A stretch of 64,000 nt of DNA from Clostridium sp. (GTDB lineage Bacteria > Bacteroidota > Bacteroidia > Bacteroidales > Bacteroidaceae). Numbering within the stretch: position 1 is the first letter of the stretch; every line of letters starts with the position of its first letter. The DNA lies in assembly GCA_023663705.1 (NCBI GenBank), contig JAMPGY010000007.1:31919-95918 (forward strand). Direction: 5' to 3'. The notes beneath the pieces are model-generated. The model had not been told where the DNA came from, did no database searches, and was given only the letters and a program-made list of their open reading frames with translations. Shown piece by piece: positions 19,089 to 28,298 of the stretch. The translations under genes were made by a program, and so were the position numbers.

Positions 19089-20122
19089 AACCATCCCTCC
19101 TTGATATACCAGGATACAGTCTCGGCCACACCACGCTCCAAAGGATAATGCGGTTCATATCCCAATTCACGCCGGGCCGGTTCAATATCACACTGCCAGT
19201 TGCGCTGACTCAGGATGTGATATTTATCACCATTGAGCGTCCCCACGCGCCCCAACATCCGATTGATTACCTCACTGACCGCACATACGGCACGCAGGAA
19301 CCACAAAGGAGCCTTGATATGAAGCACGAATGGATGGCCCAGCTCCTGCTGCAACAAATCACTGAATCTGCGACTATTATACACCTGACCGTCGCTGATG
19401 AAATAGGCCTTTCCCACCCGGCCGCGCTCCAATGCGCTGTAGGCCGCCTGCACCAAATCGCGCACATACACAAAAGTGATTTCCTGCGGACGGAACCCCA
19501 CGGCAAAATCGGTATGCTGCTTGATGCTTTGTGCCATCAGGAAATAATCCTTCTCACGCGGACCATACACACCCGTCGGACGAAGGATGACACAAGGAAA
19601 TTCCTTCATGGACAACAACTGCTGCTCGGCCCGTAACTTGCTTTCTCCGTAAACCGTATTGGGCTGGGGCGTATCAGCATCCGTAATGGGGGCATAAATC
19701 CACGGATTGTCGTCCGTAGCCCGACGCACCGCCTGCTCACGGATAGCACCGAACACGCTGAGCGAACTGATAAAGACAAAGCGGACCGGCACCATGTCAA
19801 GCGCCACAAGCGCCTGGGCCAAATGCACGGTACCGTCAGTATTGGTACGGAAGAAGTCATCGCGATGCAGACACTTGGTGGCTCCGGCGGCATGAATAAT
19901 GTAATCCCATCCACCGAATTCCTCCTTATATCCGGCCAACTGGCTGTGCAACACCTCGGGATGCTCCAAGTCCAGTTCGGCAAAACGTATGCGATCGTCC
20001 GTCAGATAACGCTTACTGCTGGAACGACGCATACCGGCCCACACCTGCCAACCTCTGTTCAAAGCCTCCTCAACCAGAAAACTGCCAATAAAGCCGCTGG
20101 CTCCGGTCACTAATATTTTCAT
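19085..20122 (-). CDS. NAD-dependent epimerase/dehydratase
   Basis: 345 residues, extended SDR fold. The dinucleotide motif GASGFIGS is at 7-14, the catalytic SSLSVFG and YGESK (Tyr-x3-Lys) blocks follow, and RPTGVYGPRE is the substrate-binding loop. The C-terminus is typical of sugar-nucleotide epimerases or 3-beta-HSD-like lipid enzymes, so the substrate is uncertain. It lies between a CDF exporter gene (24 bases upstream) and the PAP2/AUR1-like gene (4-base overlap). The coupling to the PAP2 gene suggests a shared role in envelope lipid or glycolipid synthesis. Confidence 0.85.
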   Translation of the reverse strand: MKILVTGASGFIGSFLVEEALNRGWQVWAGMRRSSSKRYLTDDRIRFAELDLEHPEVLHSQLAGYKEEFGGWDYIIHAAGATKCLHRDDFFRTNTDGTVHLAQALVALDMVPVRFVFISSLSVFGAIREQAVRRATDDNPWIYAPITDADTPQPNTVYGESKLRAEQQLLSMKEFPCVILRPTGVYGPREKDYFLMAQSIKQHTDFAVGFRPQEITFVYVRDLVQAAYSALERGRVGKAYFISDGQVYNSRRFSDLLQQELGHPFVLHIKAPLWFLRAVCAVSEVINRMLGRVGTLNGDKYHILSQRNWQCDIEPARRELGYEPHYPLERGVAETVSWYIKEGWL

Positions 20123-20146
20123 ACTGTCTTATACTGTTTTTTTCAA

Positions 20147-21094
20147 TTATACTGTGGCAGTCACCGACGGTTCGGCAACAGGCGCCACATATTTCCCATT
20201 TTCCTTCATCGGCTCCACATGGATACCCACATGGGTATGCACTCCATATCGTTGGCGAAGCGCGCGCTCGATGCGCGAGGCCCGGTCGTGCGCTTCAAAG
20301 AGTGTCTGCCGCCCGTCCATTCTCACATGCATCTCGATGGCATAATGATTGCCTATGCGGCGCGTCCGCAGATTGTGCATCCCGCACACACCTGGCTCAG
20401 CACAGACAAGAGCCTCTATCTCGTCCTCCACTTCGTCCGGCAACGAAGATTCGGTGAGTTCCGCCACACTGGAACGCAACAATCCCACAGCCACCTTAAT
20501 GACCAGCAGACTCACCACCACGGCCGCCAGCGGATCAAGCACACTCCAACCGGCGCCCAACCAAATGGCTCCTCCTATACCCAATGCCGTCCCCACAGAA
20601 GAAAGTGCATCACTGCGGTGATGCCAGGCATTGGCCACCACGGCTTGCGACTGCAACCGGCGACCGGCACGTTCGGTAAACCGATAAATGCCCTCTTTCA
20701 GCACCACCGACACCAAAGCAGCCCACAAGGCCACCATCTGCGGACGCGGAATCGACCGCCCATGAATCACCTCCCATACCGCTCGCAAACCATTCCAGCA
20801 GAGACCCGCACCGACCGCCAGCAACGCCACACCGATAATGGCCGTTGCCAATGTCTCAAACTTTCCGTGACCATAATCGTGATGCTTGTCCTGCGGCTGA
20901 CCGGCAATACGCACAAAGAGCAGCACCACCACATCCGTAGCCAGGTCGGACAACGAATGTACGGCATCGGCCACCATGGCGGCACTGTGCCCGAATACAC
21001 CGGCCACCAGTTTGAACACCACCAAAAGCAGATTAACGGCACTGCCGGCCAACGTCACCCGATAGATGGATTGTGCGCGTTCCTGTTCCTGCAT
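20147..21094 (-). CDS. Cation diffusion facilitator (CDF) metal exporter
   Basis: 315 residues with six predicted membrane helices and a cytoplasmic C-terminal domain. Metal-site motifs HSLSD (helix 2) and HRSDALSS (helix 5) are present, with KHHDYGHGKFE after helix 3, all diagnostic of the ZitB/FieF-type family. It exports zinc, iron, cobalt or cadmium in exchange for protons. The gene is preceded by a -7 box TATATTTG at 21120-21127 and probably leads an operon with the epimerase and PAP2 genes. Confidence 0.92.
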   Translation of the reverse strand: MQEQERAQSIYRVTLAGSAVNLLLVVFKLVAGVFGHSAAMVADAVHSLSDLATDVVVLLFVRIAGQPQDKHHDYGHGKFETLATAIIGVALLAVGAGLCWNGLRAVWEVIHGRSIPRPQMVALWAALVSVVLKEGIYRFTERAGRRLQSQAVVANAWHHRSDALSSVGTALGIGGAIWLGAGWSVLDPLAAVVVSLLVIKVAVGLLRSSVAELTESSLPDEVEDEIEALVCAEPGVCGMHNLRTRRIGNHYAIEMHVRMDGRQTLFEAHDRASRIERALRQRYGVHTHVGIHVEPMKENGKYVAPVAEPSVTATV

Positions 21095-21119
21095 AAAGCT
21101 ACTATATTGTTAAGGGTTG

Positions 21120-21127
21120 CAAATATA
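21120..21127 (-). promoter_or_regulatory. -7 box of the CDF-epimerase-PAP2 operon
   Basis: TATATTTG on the reverse strand, 25 bases before the ATG at 21094, gives an exact TAnnTTTG match. Confidence 0.55.
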
Positions 21128-21229
21128 ATACATTTGACACAAAAAAAGAGCCTCATGAAGGTGGCCTTGCATCAAATATTTTGTTTATTTGCAATAAGAA
21201 GTGGTGATGCCACAAAAAAAAATACGATT

Positions 21230-23458
21230 ATGGGAAAGAAAGGAAAACAAGGCACCAAACGCCTTAAGAAAAAACAGATATCCGAACTGCTGATGGAGTT
21301 GTTTCGCAAGAACCCGTCGGATGCATTCGACACCAAGCGCATTTTCTATGAACTGAAACTCGACACGCACCCGGCCAAGATGATTTGCCTGGACTTACTC
21401 GAAGACCTGATGCTGGACGACTACATCATCGAGAAGTCCAAAGCAAAATACCAACTCAACACCAAAGGGCACATGCTTGAAGGCACTTTCGTGCGCAAGG
21501 CCAACGGCAAGAACTCCTTCGTGCCGGACGGCGGCGGTGAACCGATCCTGGTGGCCGAACGAAACTCCGCCCACGCCATGAACGGCGACCGGGTACGCGT
21601 GGCCATGCTGGCCCGCCGACGCAACCACGTGCGGGAAGCCGAGGTGACGGAAATCCTGAAACGCAGCGACAAACAGTTTGTAGGTACTCTGCGCGTAAGC
21701 AAGGATTTTGCCTTCCTGATGACCGAGGACCGCACGCTGGCCAACGACATCTTCATCCCCCGCAGTGCGCTGAAAGGTGGCAAGTCCGGCGACAAAGCCG
21801 TGGTAAAAATCACCGAGTGGCCCGAAAATGCCAAAAATCCCATCGGACACGTGGTGGATATTCTGGGCGTGAGCGGAGAGAACAACACGGAGATGCACGC
21901 CATATTGGCTGAGTTCGGCCTGCCCTACTCCTACCCCAAAAGCGTGGAGGATGCAGCCGAACACATCGATGCCACCATCACCCCCGAAGAGATTGCCCGC
22001 CGCGAGGACATGAGGGAGGTTACCACCTTCACCATCGACCCCCGCGATGCCAAGGACTTTGACGATGCACTCTCCATCCGGCGCACCGACGACGGTCTGT
22101 GGGAGGTGGGCGTACACATCGCCGACGTGTCCCACTATGTCACCGAAGGCAGCCTCATCGACCGCGAGGCCGTGAAGCGCGCCACCAGCGTCTATTTGGT
22201 GGACCGCACCATCCCCATGCTGCCCGAACGTTTGTGCAACTTCATCTGTTCACTGCGTCCCGACGAGGAGAAACTGGCCTACAGCGTTGTCTTCGTGATG
22301 GACGACAAGGCGGTGGTGCGCCGCTGGCATCTGGCCCACACGGTCATCCGCAGCAACCGCCGTTTCACCTACGAAGAAGTGCAGGCTCTGCTGGAACAGC
22401 GCGGAGAGGCATCACCCGAGGATTATAAGGCCCCCGGCGACCATGCCGCCACTCCCGCTCCGGACATGCCGGCTCACGCTCTGCCCGTGGAGCATTTCGC
22501 CGAAGAGCTCATCACGCTCAACCGGCTGGCCAAGCAACTGCGCCGTCGCCGGTTCGACAACGGGGCCATCGACTTCGACCGTTGCGAGGTGCGCTTTGAG
22601 ATTGATGATAAAGGCAAACCATTAAGCGTATATTTCAAGGTGGGTAAAGACGCCAACAAACTCGTCGAGGAATTCATGCTGCTGGCCAACCGCACCGTTG
22701 CCGAAAGCATCGGACGCGTATCCAAGGGGAAAAAGCCCAAGACACTGCCCTACCGCATACACGACCTGCCCGACCAGGAGAAACTGATGAAGCTGGGCGA
22801 CTTCATCGTGAAGTTCGGCTATCGGCTCAAGACAGCCGGAAGCCCCGCCGAAGTAAGCCGGGGACTCAACAAATTGCTCCACGACGTGCGGGGCAAGAAA
22901 GAGCAGAACCTCATCGAACTGGTCTCCCTGCGCGCCATGATGAAAGCACGCTACAGCACGCAGAACATCGGCCACTACGGACTGGCCTTCGAATACTACA
23001 CCCACTTCACCTCGCCCATTCGCCGATATCCCGACCTGATGGTGCACCGCCTGCTCACCCGCTATGCCGAAGGCGGACGCAGTGCCAGCCGCGACAAATA
23101 CGAGGAACTATGCGAACACAGCAGCGAGATGGAACAGATTGCCGCCAATGCCGAACGCGCCAGCATCAAATACAAGCAGGTGGAGTTCATGAGCGAACGC
23201 CTGGGACAGACGTTCGACGGCACCATCAGCGGTGTCACCGAGTTCGGGCTCTACGTGGAAATCAACGAGAACAAGTGTGAAGGCATGATTCCCCTCCGCG
23301 ACCTTGATGACGACTACTACGAGTTTGACGAACGCAACTACTGCCTGTGGGGACGCAAACGCCACCACCGCTACGCCCTCGGCGATGCCGTACGTGTGAA
23401 AGTGGCCCGCGCCAATCTGGAGAAGAAGCAACTCGACTTCGCTTTCGTGCGCGAATAG
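21230..23458 (+). CDS. rnr: Ribonuclease R
   Basis: 742 residues. This is a processive 3'-5' exoribonuclease that degrades structured RNA. Order of domains: basic N-terminus, helix-turn-helix-like region (about 10-75), two cold-shock domains, RNB catalytic domain with the acidic cluster DPRDAKDFDDALS near residue 275, RRYPDLMVHR, and a C-terminal S1 domain (FDGTISGVTEFGLYVEI). The start MGKKGKQGTKRLKKK at 21230 is chosen; the frame is open for another kilobase upstream, but only as a chance antisense extension across the CDF gene. rpoN follows 44 bases downstream with its own -7 box. Confidence 0.95.
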   Translation: MGKKGKQGTKRLKKKQISELLMELFRKNPSDAFDTKRIFYELKLDTHPAKMICLDLLEDLMLDDYIIEKSKAKYQLNTKGHMLEGTFVRKANGKNSFVPDGGGEPILVAERNSAHAMNGDRVRVAMLARRRNHVREAEVTEILKRSDKQFVGTLRVSKDFAFLMTEDRTLANDIFIPRSALKGGKSGDKAVVKITEWPENAKNPIGHVVDILGVSGENNTEMHAILAEFGLPYSYPKSVEDAAEHIDATITPEEIARREDMREVTTFTIDPRDAKDFDDALSIRRTDDGLWEVGVHIADVSHYVTEGSLIDREAVKRATSVYLVDRTIPMLPERLCNFICSLRPDEEKLAYSVVFVMDDKAVVRRWHLAHTVIRSNRRFTYEEVQALLEQRGEASPEDYKAPGDHAATPAPDMPAHALPVEHFAEELITLNRLAKQLRRRRFDNGAIDFDRCEVRFEIDDKGKPLSVYFKVGKDANKLVEEFMLLANRTVAESIGRVSKGKKPKTLPYRIHDLPDQEKLMKLGDFIVKFGYRLKTAGSPAEVSRGLNKLLHDVRGKKEQNLIELVSLRAMMKARYSTQNIGHYGLAFEYYTHFTSPIRRYPDLMVHRLLTRYAEGGRSASRDKYEELCEHSSEMEQIAANAERASIKYKQVEFMSERLGQTFDGTISGVTEFGLYVEINENKCEGMIPLRDLDDDYYEFDERNYCLWGRKRHHRYALGDAVRVKVARANLEKKQLDFAFVRE

Positions 23459-23470
23459 TATTTTTTTCAC

Positions 23471-23478
23471 TACTTTTG
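23471..23478 (+). promoter_or_regulatory. -7 box of rpoN
   Basis: TACTTTTG matches TAnnTTTG and lies 24 bases before the rpoN ATG; no good -33 element is seen. Confidence 0.5.
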
Positions 23479-23502
23479 CAGTGCAGAAACAGGATAAGAG
23501 GT

Positions 23503-25014
23503 ATGGCTCAGAAAAACATTCAGACGCAGACCCTGCAACAAACGCAGACGCTCTCACCGCAGCAAGTGCTACTGGTGAGACTGCTCGAAATGCCCATTTC
23601 CGAACTGGAACAACGCGTACAGAACGAGATGATGGACAACGGCGCTTTGGAAGAGTCGTATACCCGCAACGAGGATGATCCGGACTACGGCATCTCCCCC
23701 GATGATTCACACGAGGGAGATGACCATTCTTCGTCCGACGCATTAGACGCTTATGCCGACACACCGCTTGCACCGGAACAGAGCGAAGCACTGGCCGACT
23801 ACCGGTCGGCCGATGATGTGCCCGACTATCTGCTGCGACCTGCCACCGGACGAGATACACCCGAGACAATCGACTACAGCGACACAGCTTCGTTCTACGA
23901 ACTCATGAAAGAGCAAATGGGCGAGTTGGAGCTCACTACCCACGAGCAACAACTGATGGAATATCTCATCGGATCGCTCGAAAGCGACGGACTACTCAAA
24001 AAACCGCTCACCCTGCTGGCCGACGAACTGGAGGTTTATCACGACGTGCAGACCACCGCCGACGAACTGGAGGGCGTGCTGCATCGCCTGCAAGGCTTTG
24101 ATCCGGCCGGCATCGGAGCACGCGACCTCCGGGAATGCCTCCTGCTGCAGATACGTCGCGACCCGCAGTTTCACACCCCGCTCAAACAGATGGAATACAC
24201 CATCATCGACCGTTTTTACGATGAATTTACCCACAAGCGATGGGACAAGATACAGCAACGTCTGAACATCACCGAGCAAATGGCCGAGACACTACAGCGC
24301 GAACTGCGCCGCCTCAATCCACGACCGGGCAGTTCGATGGGCGAGGTGGTGGGGCACAACTACCAGCAGATTATCCCCGACTTTATTGTAGAGACGGCCG
24401 ACGACGGCACCATCACCCTCTCGCTCAACCAGGGCGATGTGCCCGAATTGCGCATCAGCGACTCCTTCCTGCAATTGCTCCATCAGTCGTCCGGTTCCCG
24501 CTCTTCCCTCTCGCGCAGCGAACGGGAGGCCCTTCAATACACCCGTCAGAAAATCGAGAAAGCCCAATACTTCATCGATGCCATCCACCAGCGGCGCCAC
24601 ACACTCGTCACCGCCATGCAGGCCATCATCGACCTGCAACGTCCGTTTTTCGAGGAAGGCGATGAAACTCTGCTACGTCCCATGATACTCAAAGACGTGG
24701 CCAACCGCACGGGACTGGACATCTCCACCATCTCACGTGTGAGCAACAGCAAATACGTGCAGACCAACTTCGGCATCTATCCCCTGAAATGGTTCTTCAC
24801 CGACGGCATCACCACACAGGACGGGCAGGAAATTGCCACCAGACGTATACAGAGCGCACTCCGTCAACTCATCGACAACGAAGACCGTCGGCATCCGCTC
24901 AACGACGAGACGCTGGCCGCCCTCCTCAACAAACAGGGCTATCCCATCGCCCGCCGCACCGTAGCCAAATATCGCGAACAAATGGGAATACCCGTAGCCA
25001 GACTCCGCAAATGA
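23503..25014 (+). CDS. rpoN: RNA polymerase sigma-54 factor
   Basis: 503 residues. Region I is glutamine-rich (MAQKNIQTQTLQQTQTLSPQQ), followed by an acidic region II, a core-binding domain and a C-terminal RpoN box (ARRTVAKYRE) just before the end, which recognises the -24 element. Sigma-54 directs transcription that depends on AAA+ activators. The ATG at 23503 follows AAGAGGT and the -7 box at 23471-23478. The stop codon overlaps the start of the next gene in an ATGA, so the small PAP2 protein is translationally coupled to it. Confidence 0.96.
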   Translation: MAQKNIQTQTLQQTQTLSPQQVLLVRLLEMPISELEQRVQNEMMDNGALEESYTRNEDDPDYGISPDDSHEGDDHSSSDALDAYADTPLAPEQSEALADYRSADDVPDYLLRPATGRDTPETIDYSDTASFYELMKEQMGELELTTHEQQLMEYLIGSLESDGLLKKPLTLLADELEVYHDVQTTADELEGVLHRLQGFDPAGIGARDLRECLLLQIRRDPQFHTPLKQMEYTIIDRFYDEFTHKRWDKIQQRLNITEQMAETLQRELRRLNPRPGSSMGEVVGHNYQQIIPDFIVETADDGTITLSLNQGDVPELRISDSFLQLLHQSSGSRSSLSRSEREALQYTRQKIEKAQYFIDAIHQRRHTLVTAMQAIIDLQRPFFEEGDETLLRPMILKDVANRTGLDISTISRVSNSKYVQTNFGIYPLKWFFTDGITTQDGQEIATRRIQSALRQLIDNEDRRHPLNDETLAALLNKQGYPIARRTVAKYREQMGIPVARLRK

Positions 25015-25628
25015 ACTACCGATATATCATCTGGACGGCACGCATCTTCAGTTTCATCTTCCGTCCCTTCTACATGCCCCTGGTGAGCCTCATCGGCCTC
25101 TTCACCTACACCTATCTGCTCCTATTGCCCCCCACCTACAAATTGGGAGTCATCACCCTTGTGGCCGGATTCACCTGGTTTCTGCCACAGATTCTCATCT
25201 ACATTTACCAACGCATCACCGGCATCACCGACATGCAGCTACGCCTGCGCCACCAGCGCTCCATACCCTACCTGCTGTCCATCATCTCCTACGGTGCCGG
25301 ACTCTACACGATGAATGCCGTCCATCTGCCTCACTACATGGGAGGCCTGCTCATCTCGGCTCTGATGGTACAGATCACCTGTGCCCTCATCAACACCCGT
25401 TGGAAGATTTGCATCCACTCTGCCAGCGCCGGAGGTCTCACCGGCACACTCATCGCCTACTCAGTGCTTTTCATGTTCAATCCCGTGTGGTGGCTCTGTC
25501 TCACCATCCTCATCTCGGGCATCGTGGGTTCCTCCCGTATGATTCTGCGCCAGCACACGCTGAGCCAGGTACTGGCCGGCACAGCCGTAGGCGTCATCTG
25601 CGGATGTGCAGGCATCCTGATCAGTTAA
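25011..25628 (+). CDS. PAP2-like small membrane protein
   Basis: 205 residues with about six hydrophobic helices. The C-terminal part (residues 130-205: HSASAGGLTGT, then GSSRMILRQHTLSQVLAGTAVGV) resembles the second half of the PAP2 phosphatase fold, with the His of RQHTLSQV in place of the usual catalytic H-x3-D context. The Bacteroidetes family is commonly annotated as phosphatase PAP2 or transmembrane protein. The catalytic set is incomplete to the eye, so enzymatic activity is unproven. The ATG at 25011 overlaps the rpoN stop codon by four bases. Confidence 0.72.
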   Translation: MNYRYIIWTARIFSFIFRPFYMPLVSLIGLFTYTYLLLLPPTYKLGVITLVAGFTWFLPQILIYIYQRITGITDMQLRLRHQRSIPYLLSIISYGAGLYTMNAVHLPHYMGGLLISALMVQITCALINTRWKICIHSASAGGLTGTLIAYSVLFMFNPVWWLCLTILISGIVGSSRMILRQHTLSQVLAGTAVGVICGCAGILIS

Positions 25629-25696
25629 AATCGGGGGAAACACGCTTTTTTCCTGCAAAAAAACGCCCGCAACCCTGACAGAATGCGCATTTTTGC

Positions 25697-25704
25697 TAAT
25701 TTTG
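25697..25704 (+). promoter_or_regulatory. -7 box of the M48 protease gene
   Basis: TAATTTTG matches TAnnTTTG and lies 37 bases before the ATG at 25742. Confidence 0.55.
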
Positions 25705-25741
25705 CACCCCGATTATAAAACCTAAACGCGAAGAAAAACGT

Positions 25742-26545
25742 ATGAACAGATTTATGCTCAAATGCGCGGCCGTGATATTGGGAGCCGCGCTCACCACGCC
25801 CGCCATGGCACAGTTCAATCTGAAGAAGGCGCTCGGCGGTGCTGCCAAGGTGGCTCAGGCCGCCACACTCACCGATGCCCAGATGGCACAGTACGTGAAG
25901 GAATACATCGACTGGATGGATGCCCACAACCAGGTGTGTGACGAAACAAGTCCCTACACCATCCGTCTGAAAAAGCTGACGGAAGGACTCACCGAAGCCG
26001 ACGGCATACCCTTGAATTTCAAAGTATACTACGTAATCGACGTGAACGCCTTTGCCTGCGCCGACGGCAGTGTACGTGTCTTCTCCTCACTGATGGACAT
26101 CATGACCGACGAGGAACTGCTCGGTGTCATCGGTCATGAGATTGGCCACGTGGCCCACCGCGACTCCAAGAAAGGTTTCCGCACCGCTCTGCTCACCTCC
26201 GCTCTCAAGGACGGCATCGCATCCAGCAACGGCAAGGCAGCTTCTCTCACCGAAGGTCAGCTGGGACAGCTTGGCGAAGCTCTCGTCAATGCCAAATACT
26301 CACAGAAGCAGGAGAGCAATGCCGACGACTTCGGCTACGACTTCCTCAAGGCAGCCGGCAAGAATCCCTGGTCGATGGCCTACTCCTTCCGCCGCCTGAA
26401 ACAGTTGCAGGAAGAGGCCGGTGCACAGAACACCAGCAAAATCAACCAACTCTTCTCCTCGCATCCCAATCTGGATGCCCGCATCAAGCACATGGAGGAG
26501 CGTGCCACAGCCGACGGCATAGAGAAACCGGCTGAAACAAAATAA
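25742..26545 (+). CDS. M48-family zinc metalloprotease, secreted
   Basis: 267 residues with a signal peptide cleaved after about residue 23 (TTPAMAQ). The zinc motif HEIGH is near residue 136 (VIGHEIGHVAHRD), and the third ligand Glu is in ESNADDFGYDF. This is the BepA/LoiP-like group, which acts in the periplasm or at the outer membrane in protein quality control. The C-terminal HPNLDARIKHM motif is typical. It is followed at once by a 13-bp hairpin terminator and appears monocistronic. Confidence 0.92.
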   Translation: MNRFMLKCAAVILGAALTTPAMAQFNLKKALGGAAKVAQAATLTDAQMAQYVKEYIDWMDAHNQVCDETSPYTIRLKKLTEGLTEADGIPLNFKVYYVIDVNAFACADGSVRVFSSLMDIMTDEELLGVIGHEIGHVAHRDSKKGFRTALLTSALKDGIASSNGKAASLTEGQLGQLGEALVNAKYSQKQESNADDFGYDFLKAAGKNPWSMAYSFRRLKQLQEEAGAQNTSKINQLFSSHPNLDARIKHMEERATADGIEKPAETK

Positions 26546-26569
26546 CCGTATCCATCGGATAAAACCACG

Positions 26570-26613
26570 CTATCCCAAGCGCAGAGCCTCACTCCCAGCG
26601 CTTGGGATAGTTT
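26570..26613. terminator. Convergent hairpin terminator
   Basis: A perfect 13-bp stem (26570-26582 with 26598-26610) followed by TTTGTTT ends the M48 protease gene; it also faces the end of the urea transporter gene. Confidence 0.8.
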
Positions 26614-26660
26614 GTTTCCATCCAAGGCCCAGCCGGCTTCCGTTCTATCTCATCGAGTCT

Positions 26661-27518
26661 CTATTGCACACATCTGCTCTCCGCAACCTTCACGCCCCAC
26701 ACCGAAAGCACAAAGGGAGCCGTCAGCGTGGGCACGCCCCATTTCATCCCTGCCCACTGCAGCAGGACGGACAGCAATACCGCTGCAATCACTCTATATG
26801 CCCCACGCCATGATGCCTCTCCCAAAGCAATGGCGCACAACACACCGTTATATCCCAACAAACCGGCATTCACCACATCCGTTCCTGTCCATGCCACCAG
26901 ACCGACAGGTAGCAAAGCTGCCCCCGCAGCATACAATCCCCTGACCGGAGACACTACTAAAACAGCCGCCATAAACAACAGTCCCGTAAGCCAGCAGTCT
27001 CCTTCAAACATCACCTGTCCCCAACCTAAACAAAAAGCCTGCGGCACATTAAGCGCTGCTACGTCTTCGCCGGAAGAACCTGCCGCATCGCCGGCAAACA
27101 GCCACGGCCTCAAAATCAGCAACCCCCACACCGCCAATATAAAAGGAGCCGTATAAGCCGGCAACGGAAACCAACGGGCAAACCATCGGCTCAACAACAC
27201 AGACAGCATCACCCCGGCAGCCCCCAGCCCCGCAGCCAACCAGCCGAACGGGAAATACACCATCACAGCCAAGGCCACCAAGGCCGCATTATACCCGCAT
27301 AGTCCCGCCTCCACGTCCTTCGTCGGAAAGCCCGTCAACCGCCCCACCGCAGTGCCCACCGCACAGCCAACCAAGGCCGCCCAAGCCATCGTCCACAACC
27401 CTACAGCCAGCCCCACGAGCATCAAACCACCCGCCCAAACACTCTCCTGCAGCATCACCTGACCGATGCCGCGCACCAAAACAGTAAACACCCTACGTAT
27501 CTCTATCCTCATTTTCAT
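26661..27518 (-). CDS. Urea transporter (UT family)
   Basis: 285 residues with about ten hydrophobic helices arranged as two inverted homologous halves. Each half has the family pair of motifs: LCGYNAALVALA with YTAPFILAVWGLL, then LLGYNGVLCAIALG with LTAPFVLSVWGVK. These correspond to the pore-lining L-x3-P/T-x-P-F segments of UT channels. It passively conducts urea across the inner membrane. No urease genes are nearby. Starts at 27518 (MKMRIEI) or 27512 are equally possible. Confidence 0.9.
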   Translation of the reverse strand: MKMRIEIRRVFTVLVRGIGQVMLQESVWAGGLMLVGLAVGLWTMAWAALVGCAVGTAVGRLTGFPTKDVEAGLCGYNAALVALAVMVYFPFGWLAAGLGAAGVMLSVLLSRWFARWFPLPAYTAPFILAVWGLLILRPWLFAGDAAGSSGEDVAALNVPQAFCLGWGQVMFEGDCWLTGLLFMAAVLVVSPVRGLYAAGAALLPVGLVAWTGTDVVNAGLLGYNGVLCAIALGEASWRGAYRVIAAVLLSVLLQWAGMKWGVPTLTAPFVLSVWGVKVAESRCVQ

Positions 27519-27643
27519 TTATCTTTTTGACGACGCGAAGATACTGATTATTTGAATAAATGAAAAGATGGATTTATTGGGATAATACATACTTCTGGAA
27601 ACGACTTGTGGGGGTATCTGGGATTGTCATCCGGATGTAGGTC

Positions 27644-28058
27644 TCAAGAAGCGGAAGCCGTTATTTCAGCCAACGAACGCGGCTCTTTGCAAAATTCCAT
27701 AATCATCTCTTCTATAATTCTGTTCTCTCGACTTGTGCCCTGACTTGTGCCCTTCGACAAGTCGGATTCATTCGTTGCTGTGACAGTCACACGAAAAGCG
27801 GTAATTGTATTGATATCAAACACAGCTGTAGCGTTTCCATTATCTTTGAACATTTCCTGCACACGGAAACGCCACGGTTAAACTTGTTCACATACCTCAT
27901 TATCCGCATGGCTTCTGCTATGAGAGAATTACGGTAATCATTAACCGACTGAAATTTTCAGGACGAGCTTCGCCATATATACCTCCAGCATTCATTATTT
28001 CTATATAACTATCAAACTGATACATAATTAACGATTCTCTTTCAAAATACAAAGTCAT
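27644..28058 (-). pseudogene. Decayed AlbA_2 / RecG-like ATP-binding regulator fragment
   Basis: Three reverse-strand frames join into one recognisable C-terminal piece of an AlbA_2 (Schlafen-like)/HATPase_c_4 'RecG-like' protein. The first reads MTLYFERESLIMYQFDSY...IMNAGGIYGEARPENF. After a frameshift near 27950 comes SVNDYRNSLIAEAMRIMRY. After a second shift near 27865 comes VQEMFKDNGNATAVFDINT and a short winged-helix-like tail. The N-terminal half is missing. It is a remnant, not an active gene, and marks the beginning of the AT-rich accessory island. The 100 bases between it and the urea transporter show nothing recognisable. Confidence 0.7.
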
Positions 28059-28200
28059 CAAAAAAACAAACTAAATTCGCAGCATTATTAAAATCTACAG
28101 GCTTGAGTAAACTCACCTCAGACACACTTTTTGAAACACTGCTGCAACTACGCCCCTTGTGGACTTTCACCACAGATACATGACATGCCCGTCATACCGA

Positions 28201-28238
28201 AAAAGCTTGCCATTGATGATTTTACATCAATGGCAAGC
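28201..28238 (-). terminator. Hairpin terminator of the BACON/FN3 lipoprotein gene
   Basis: A perfect 14-bp stem (28205-28218 with 28225-28238) and six-base loop are followed on the reverse strand by TTTTT; it lies 60 bases past the lipoprotein stop codon. Confidence 0.75.
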
Positions 28239-28298
28239 AACGTAATTTGTTTTAAATTATATCGAACTCACTTTATGTTAGTATTAGATATATATATT

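Noticed and set aside
20219..21229. Very long N-terminal extension of the RNase R frame (about 337 extra codons)
   Set aside because: It runs antisense across the CDF exporter gene, has no homology-like features, and the true start with a normal RNase R N-terminus is at 21230.
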